Shown: positions 15,079 through 18,338 of the stretch, piece after piece
How the letters are laid out: each line of letters opens with the position of its first letter
Numbering within the stretch: position 1 is the stretch's first letter
Program-made: the position numbers and the translations under genes
The notes under the pieces: model-generated
What the model was told of the DNA's origin: nothing
The model's database searches: none
What the model saw: the letters and a program-made list of their open reading frames with translations, nothing else
Assembly (NCBI GenBank): GCA_964635325.1
Contig: CAZWOL010000055.1
Span: forward strand, 1 to 18,338
DNA length: 18,338 nucleotides
Direction: 5' to 3'
Origin: BOG-1112 sp964635325
Lineage (GTDB): Bacteria; Bdellovibrionota_B; Oligoflexia; Oligoflexales; Bog-1112

Positions 15079-15112
15079 AAAAGGCTTTGGTGTTCCACCA
15101 ACCTTTATTTTT
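15079..15112 (+). terminator. Terminator-like hairpin in the leader of the HU gene
   Basis: TTGGTG (15087-15092) pairs with CACCAA (15096-15101) over a TTC loop, and AAAGG (15080-15084) pairs with CCTTT (15102-15106) with a two-base bulge. ATTTTT follows (15107-15112). It ends only 25 nt before the HU start and 13 nt before its ribosome-binding site (AGGAG, 15126-15130). It either ends an upstream transcript (a small RNA) or attenuates the HU mRNA. Confidence 0.55.
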
Positions 15113-15137
15113 AGAGTAATTTTTTAGGAGTGATGTC

Positions 15138-15425
15138 ATGAATCGAGCCGAACTAGTTGAGACCCTCTCGAAAACTACAGGTCAAACCAAAGCAGATAGC
15201 GAACGTTGGCTTTCTGCTTTCCTCTCAACGATTACAAAGAACATGAAACGCAAAGAAGGTGTCAAAATCGTTGGCTTTGGTACTTTTGCAACTGCAAAAC
15301 GCAAAGCTCGTACCGGACGCAATCCGCAAACTGGTGCAACGATTAAGATCCCAGCTCGCATTGTTCCAGTATTCCGTCCAGGAGCTGCGCTGAAAGACAA
15401 TATCAGCAAACAAAAACAGCAGTAA
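15138..15425 (+). CDS. HU-family DNA-binding protein
   Basis: A 95-residue protein of normal HU length (about 90). The N-terminal helical dimerisation part (MNRAELVETLSKTTGQTKADSERWL) is followed by the conserved VGFGTFATAKRKARTGRNPQTGATIKIPA segment (about 45-73). In it, GRNPQTG at the tip of the DNA-binding arm and the kinking proline are intact. RPGAALKD near the end is also typical. It bends and compacts DNA as a homo- or heterodimer in the nucleoid. IHF subunits share the fold, but the sequence reads as HU. AGGAG 7 nt upstream fixes the ATG. The leader carries a terminator-like hairpin and a 20-bp dyad, suggesting regulated expression. Confidence 0.95.
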   Translation: MNRAELVETLSKTTGQTKADSERWLSAFLSTITKNMKRKEGVKIVGFGTFATAKRKARTGRNPQTGATIKIPARIVPVFRPGAALKDNISKQKQQ

Positions 15426-15441
15426 GATCTCCCCCTTTGGT

Positions 15442-15471
15442 ATACCCTTGCCTTGCGAAAGGCAGGGGTAT
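15442..15471 (+). other. 13-bp hairpin with GCGA tetraloop between the HU gene and the LptG-like gene
   Basis: Arms 15442-15454 and 15459-15471 pair over 13 bp (one G-T pair) around GCGA, a GNRA-type tetraloop. It starts 17 nt after the HU stop. No T tract follows (CACACGAATAAAT), so it is either a weak terminator or an mRNA-stabilising/processing hairpin. It lies inside an upstream extension of the permease frame, arguing against a start there. Confidence 0.65.
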
Positions 15472-15519
15472 CACACGAATAAATCTTGGTATCGAAAAAA
15501 AATAAGCGGTGCCGCACTT

Positions 15520-16614
15520 ATGATTCTTTATCGCTATGTTTTGAAAGAATACTTTCGTTTTGCGACTGGAACGCTTGTACTCTGTTTATTTTTTTTCATC
15601 CTTTTTGACTTTATTCAAAAAGCAGCAGGCTATCTAGGCAAATACAATCCATCTGCACAGCTACTCACACAATATTATGTGCTTCAACTTCCCTTTGAAA
15701 TTTACCAAGCAACACCCATAGCTGCTTTGATCGCTTCGATCACCGTAATGATCATTCTCACTCGCAATGGCGAGACGACTGCAATGCAGGCTGTAGGCAT
15801 GAGCCCAATACGCATTGCTGCTCCTTTAGCGATTGGAGGGATGATTCTTAGTTTGCTTGCCTTTAGTTTGAGTGAATGGGTCATCCCTTATTCTGCACGA
15901 CGTGCTCACTATCTCAAAAATGTGCTAATGGAAGGCGAAGATGCGGGGCTAAGCGAAGGTGCATACTGGATTCGCACACCTAAGCTGACCTTTAATTTTA
16001 AGACCTATCATCCGAATACAAAGTCTCTGGAACGCATTAAAGTCTTGTATCTTGACCCAGACCATTTTAACCCCCGACGCATTCTTCATGCGGAAAAAGC
16101 CTTTTATTCGGAAAAATACAATTGGTGGCTTCTTCATAACTTGATCGTAGCTGATTTTGATGATCAAAAGCGGCTGGTACGCAGTTCTCGCTACCCTTTT
16201 CGTTTTATGAGCTTGCCGGTAGAACCTAAAAAGTTGAACTTTGACCGTCGAGCTCCCTTTGAGTTGAGTTTGAGAGAAATTTCCGAAATTACTAGCACTG
16301 GGTTGCAGGCCAGTACGGACTTATTGAGTTACCGTATAGCTTGGCATATGAAATTCAGTTACCCACTTGCAGCTTTTTTAATCAGTTTCTTAGGTCTACG
16401 TTTTGGTTATCGTATTGAACGAACCACAGAAACACTTAAAGCAATGTTGCTTGCTCTAGTCATTGCTTTAAGTTATTGGCTCATATTAGGCGTCACCAAA
16501 GCTCTTGCGGCTACGGGTAGCCTACATCCTTTTGCAGCAGGTTGGCTCCCTAACTTTTGGATTGCGATCATTATTCTATGGCAATTTTGGCAGTTGCATC
16601 GAGAACATCAATGA
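15520..16614 (+). CDS. lptG: LptF/LptG-family lipopolysaccharide-export permease (LptG-like)
   Basis: A 364-residue inner-membrane protein of the YjgP/YjgQ family. It has three N-terminal membrane helices (about 12-32, 60-82, 98-120), a periplasmic beta-jellyroll of about 150 residues, and three C-terminal helices. 'PIAALIASITVMIILTRNGE' and 'MQAVGMSPIRI' correspond to the coupling-helix region that touches the LptB ATPase. 'SEWVIPYSARRAHY' resembles LptG's GEWVAP more than LptF. It should extract LPS from the inner membrane and feed LptC/A/D. The start at 15520 (MILYRYVLKEYF) matches the family N-terminus; the frame continues 24 codons upstream through a hairpin, which is less likely. No good ribosome-binding site was seen. 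Its stop overlaps the next start (ATGA). Family sure; G versus F less so. Confidence 0.85.
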   Translation: MILYRYVLKEYFRFATGTLVLCLFFFILFDFIQKAAGYLGKYNPSAQLLTQYYVLQLPFEIYQATPIAALIASITVMIILTRNGETTAMQAVGMSPIRIAAPLAIGGMILSLLAFSLSEWVIPYSARRAHYLKNVLMEGEDAGLSEGAYWIRTPKLTFNFKTYHPNTKSLERIKVLYLDPDHFNPRRILHAEKAFYSEKYNWWLLHNLIVADFDDQKRLVRSSRYPFRFMSLPVEPKKLNFDRRAPFELSLREISEITSTGLQASTDLLSYRIAWHMKFSYPLAAFLISFLGLRFGYRIERTTETLKAMLLALVIALSYWLILGVTKALAATGSLHPFAAGWLPNFWIAIIILWQFWQLHREHQ

Positions 16615-18287
16615 GTTTTCATAAGACTTGTATAGCGTGTGTACTCTACATTGCAAAACTGAGCCAACTCACGATCTTGGCTTTGACATTTGCAAGTTCA
16701 ATCTGGGCCCGAACAGACCTACGGGTAGGTATTCTCGGTGAATACACTCCGACACATCCATTGCTTTCGAGTTTTGAAACTAACGATATTGTCCAATCAC
16801 TGACGTTACTCCCTCTTATAAGCTTAGAGAAAAAATGGACATGGCAGTGCCGTCTCTGTACGCAGGTTCCAACCCAGGCAAATAGAGGTATTGAGCTTTT
16901 CACCGACAAAATAGGTTTGACCAAGCTTGCCATTCATATGGAACTTCCACCCAATGCACATTGGGCTGATGGAGAGCCGCTTACTGTAAAAGACCTTGTT
17001 TTTACATGGCAGGTGATGCAACGAGTACCGAGCCAGTTCCGAACAACTCCAGCGCTTTTAGAAATTGAAGATGTTATTACGCGCCCTAAGGAGCAACATC
17101 ATTTCACAATCATTTTGCGTAGCCTCTGTGACCCCTATCCAGTCTTAAATTCCTTTGTGGTACTTTCTCATCATTTGGATCAAAAACATTTTGAAAATGA
17201 TAAAACAGCCTATTTCACCAATAGTCTTTACGTGCAAAACCCCAATCAAGTTGGGCTCTACAGTGGTCCTTACCATATTCAGTCGCAGGGCACTAATAGT
17301 GTAAGCTTGGTACGAAACTCCTCCGTACTCTATCCCGCAAAAATATCGAATCTAAATCTTCAGTTCTTTGCATCGCTACGAACAATGACAGAGGCCTTGC
17401 AACATCGAAATATCGACCTTGTCGAGAATTTGCCGGTTTGGAATGAGGTCTTCAATCTTGTCCAGAATTCAAAGCTAATCGAAGATTTTTATCGTTTGGT
17501 CCCGGATGATACCTTCTATTTTGAGCATATCGACTTTAATTTGCAAAATCCCATTTTCCAAGATCCCAATGTACGCAAGGCACTTACTTATGCGATTGAT
17601 AAAGAGTTTATTCTGCGCACGCTCCTCAAAGACTGGGGTATACCTGCAGTTAGCCCAGTGCATCCAAGCGATCGCTATTTTTCCGAAAATATTGCTTTCT
17701 ATGAGTACTCACCAACGAAGGCCCGCAAGCTATTGGCTCATTCTGATTGGACACCGGGAGCAGATGGCATACGAACGAAACGAACAAGGGCGCTAGCGTT
17801 TGAAATTCAGTGTGCCGATGATCCACTTCGCCTGCAAATTGCACAGTACCTTGTGCGAGCATGGAAAGAAGTCGGTGCACAAGTGAACATTCGTAGCTTT
17901 TCGCTCCCTGAATTCAGAGAACGCATTGCGAAGCGCAATTACTCTGGAGCGACACTGTATTCGTGGGAGCTCCCTCCTCTGAAAAGCAAAAAAACACTCT
18001 TTCATTCGGCTTCGATCCCAAGTCTTTCTAACCATTATTCTGGGCAAAACATCAGTGGTTGGATCAATGCAAAAGTGGATGAGAGTCTGACAAAAATTCG
18101 AATGACCCTCAACGATAGTGATCGCAAAAATTGGCTGACACAATTTCAGCAAGAATACACTGCTGAGCTACCCAGTATTCCACTTTTCTTTAGGAGCGGC
18201 GTCAGTTTTGTTCCTAAGGATTTACAATCCTTTTCAACCCCAATGCTAAGTCGAGACTTTGGACTCACCGCGGCTACCTGGCAATAG
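16611..18287 (+). CDS. Periplasmic peptide-binding protein, ABC-transporter substrate-binding family 5
   Basis: A 558-residue protein. The ATG at 16611 overlaps the permease stop (ATGA) and begins a signal peptide (about residues 1-33, ending SSIWA). No lipobox, so a soluble periplasmic protein. Family 5 markers: MELPPNAHWADGEPLTVKDL (the 'LRxxxxFxDGxPxTAxD' segment), VGLYSGPYHIQ (the 'xGTGPY' element), and PNVRKALTYAIDKEFILR followed by GIPAVSPVHPS, the conserved hinge region. It probably binds oligopeptides or similar ligands. No permease or ATPase genes of a transporter lie next to it; instead it is coupled to an LPS-export permease, which is unusual. An upstream in-frame ATG (16557) inside the permease gene is rejected because it would spoil the signal peptide. 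Confidence 0.88.
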   Translation: MSFHKTCIACVLYIAKLSQLTILALTFASSIWARTDLRVGILGEYTPTHPLLSSFETNDIVQSLTLLPLISLEKKWTWQCRLCTQVPTQANRGIELFTDKIGLTKLAIHMELPPNAHWADGEPLTVKDLVFTWQVMQRVPSQFRTTPALLEIEDVITRPKEQHHFTIILRSLCDPYPVLNSFVVLSHHLDQKHFENDKTAYFTNSLYVQNPNQVGLYSGPYHIQSQGTNSVSLVRNSSVLYPAKISNLNLQFFASLRTMTEALQHRNIDLVENLPVWNEVFNLVQNSKLIEDFYRLVPDDTFYFEHIDFNLQNPIFQDPNVRKALTYAIDKEFILRTLLKDWGIPAVSPVHPSDRYFSENIAFYEYSPTKARKLLAHSDWTPGADGIRTKRTRALAFEIQCADDPLRLQIAQYLVRAWKEVGAQVNIRSFSLPEFRERIAKRNYSGATLYSWELPPLKSKKTLFHSASIPSLSNHYSGQNISGWINAKVDESLTKIRMTLNDSDRKNWLTQFQQEYTAELPSIPLFFRSGVSFVPKDLQSFSTPMLSRDFGLTAATWQ

Positions 18288-18296
18288 TCATGACGT

Positions 18297-18311
18297 CCCC
18301 GCAAAGCGGGG
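18297..18311. repeat. Short GC-rich hairpin after the peptide-binding protein gene
   Basis: CCCCGC-AAA-GCGGGG is a perfect 6-bp stem 9 nt past the stop. No T tract follows on either strand within the window. It may be a terminator core or part of a dispersed palindromic element. Confidence 0.4.
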
Positions 18312-18338
18312 AGCTTGACGGTTGTGAGCAGCCCCAAG

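Larger units (their letters stand above)
14501..15137. other. Gene-free, dyad-rich interval upstream of the HU gene
   Basis: About 640 bp with no supported coding frame. It contains two perfect 14-bp palindromes near the left end, a 20-bp dyad with a TATTAT box just after it, and a terminator-like hairpin right before the HU gene (all listed separately). Three copies of AAGTGCT occur at 14641, 14670 and 14954. A micro-frame of 20 codons (14927-14989) is hydrophobic but unsupported. I saw no tRNA, RNase P, SRP or tmRNA signature. A small untranslated RNA or a long regulated leader for the HU gene would fit the space. Confidence 0.5.

Noticed and set aside
16557..16610. Upstream in-frame start for the right-hand peptide-binding protein
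   Set aside because: It would add 18 residues encoded inside the permease gene ahead of a good signal peptide; the ATGA junction start is better.
1..18338. CRISPR array, insertion sequence, integrase or phage genes
   Set aside because: No regularly spaced repeats, transposase/integrase motifs or flanking terminal repeats were seen.

Overview
The window looks like a chromosomal segment of a Gram-negative bacterium. The evidence is an LptG-type lipopolysaccharide-export permease, periplasmic (not lipid-anchored) peptide-binding proteins, and many type I and lipoprotein-type signal peptides. The base composition is moderately AT-leaning by eye. The exact clade cannot be fixed from sequence alone. 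The mixture of secreted metallopeptidase, Hint and LRR proteins reminds me of Bdellovibrionota/Oligoflexia, but the fadBA pair is collinear with the gammaproteobacterial one, so treat the taxonomy as open.

Left part (1-8022, all minus strand, accessory in character). Two leftward gene groups are separated by a good intrinsic terminator at 3597-3645. The first group (8022 to 3692) encodes four exported proteins: a metzincin-like zinc metallopeptidase (HExxHxxxxxH), a protein with a papain/NlpC-like Cys-His-Asn arrangement, a 651-residue protein combining an N-terminal domain that resembles MACPF pore-formers with C-terminal leucine-rich repeats, and a small Hint-domain protein with a Cys-rich N-terminus. 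The second group (3547 to 1) encodes a beta-rich lipoprotein, a membrane-anchored or lipidated unknown, an XRE-type HTH regulator, a 68-residue putative lipoprotein with a poly-Gly/two-Cys tail, and a family 5 peptide-binding protein that runs off the window. In this second group start and stop codons overlap at three junctions (TAATG or ATGA). The regulator / small exported peptide / peptide-binding protein trio is the most suggestive new arrangement in the window.

Middle part (8373-10544, minus strand). A secreted histidine- and glycine-rich protein stands alone. Upstream of it lie trmH (tRNA Gm18 methyltransferase) and a membrane-anchored coiled-coil protein that overlaps trmH by 17 nt.

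Right part (10545-18338, mostly plus strand, housekeeping). A complete fadB-fadA beta-oxidation operon ends at a strong hairpin that probably also serves a small convergent unknown gene. A gene-free stretch of about 640 bp follows, containing three perfect dyads and a terminator-like hairpin just before a gene for a HU-type nucleoid protein. After a GCGA-capped hairpin comes an LptG-like permease, whose stop codon overlaps the start of a second family 5 peptide-binding protein. The window ends in a GC-rich hairpin.
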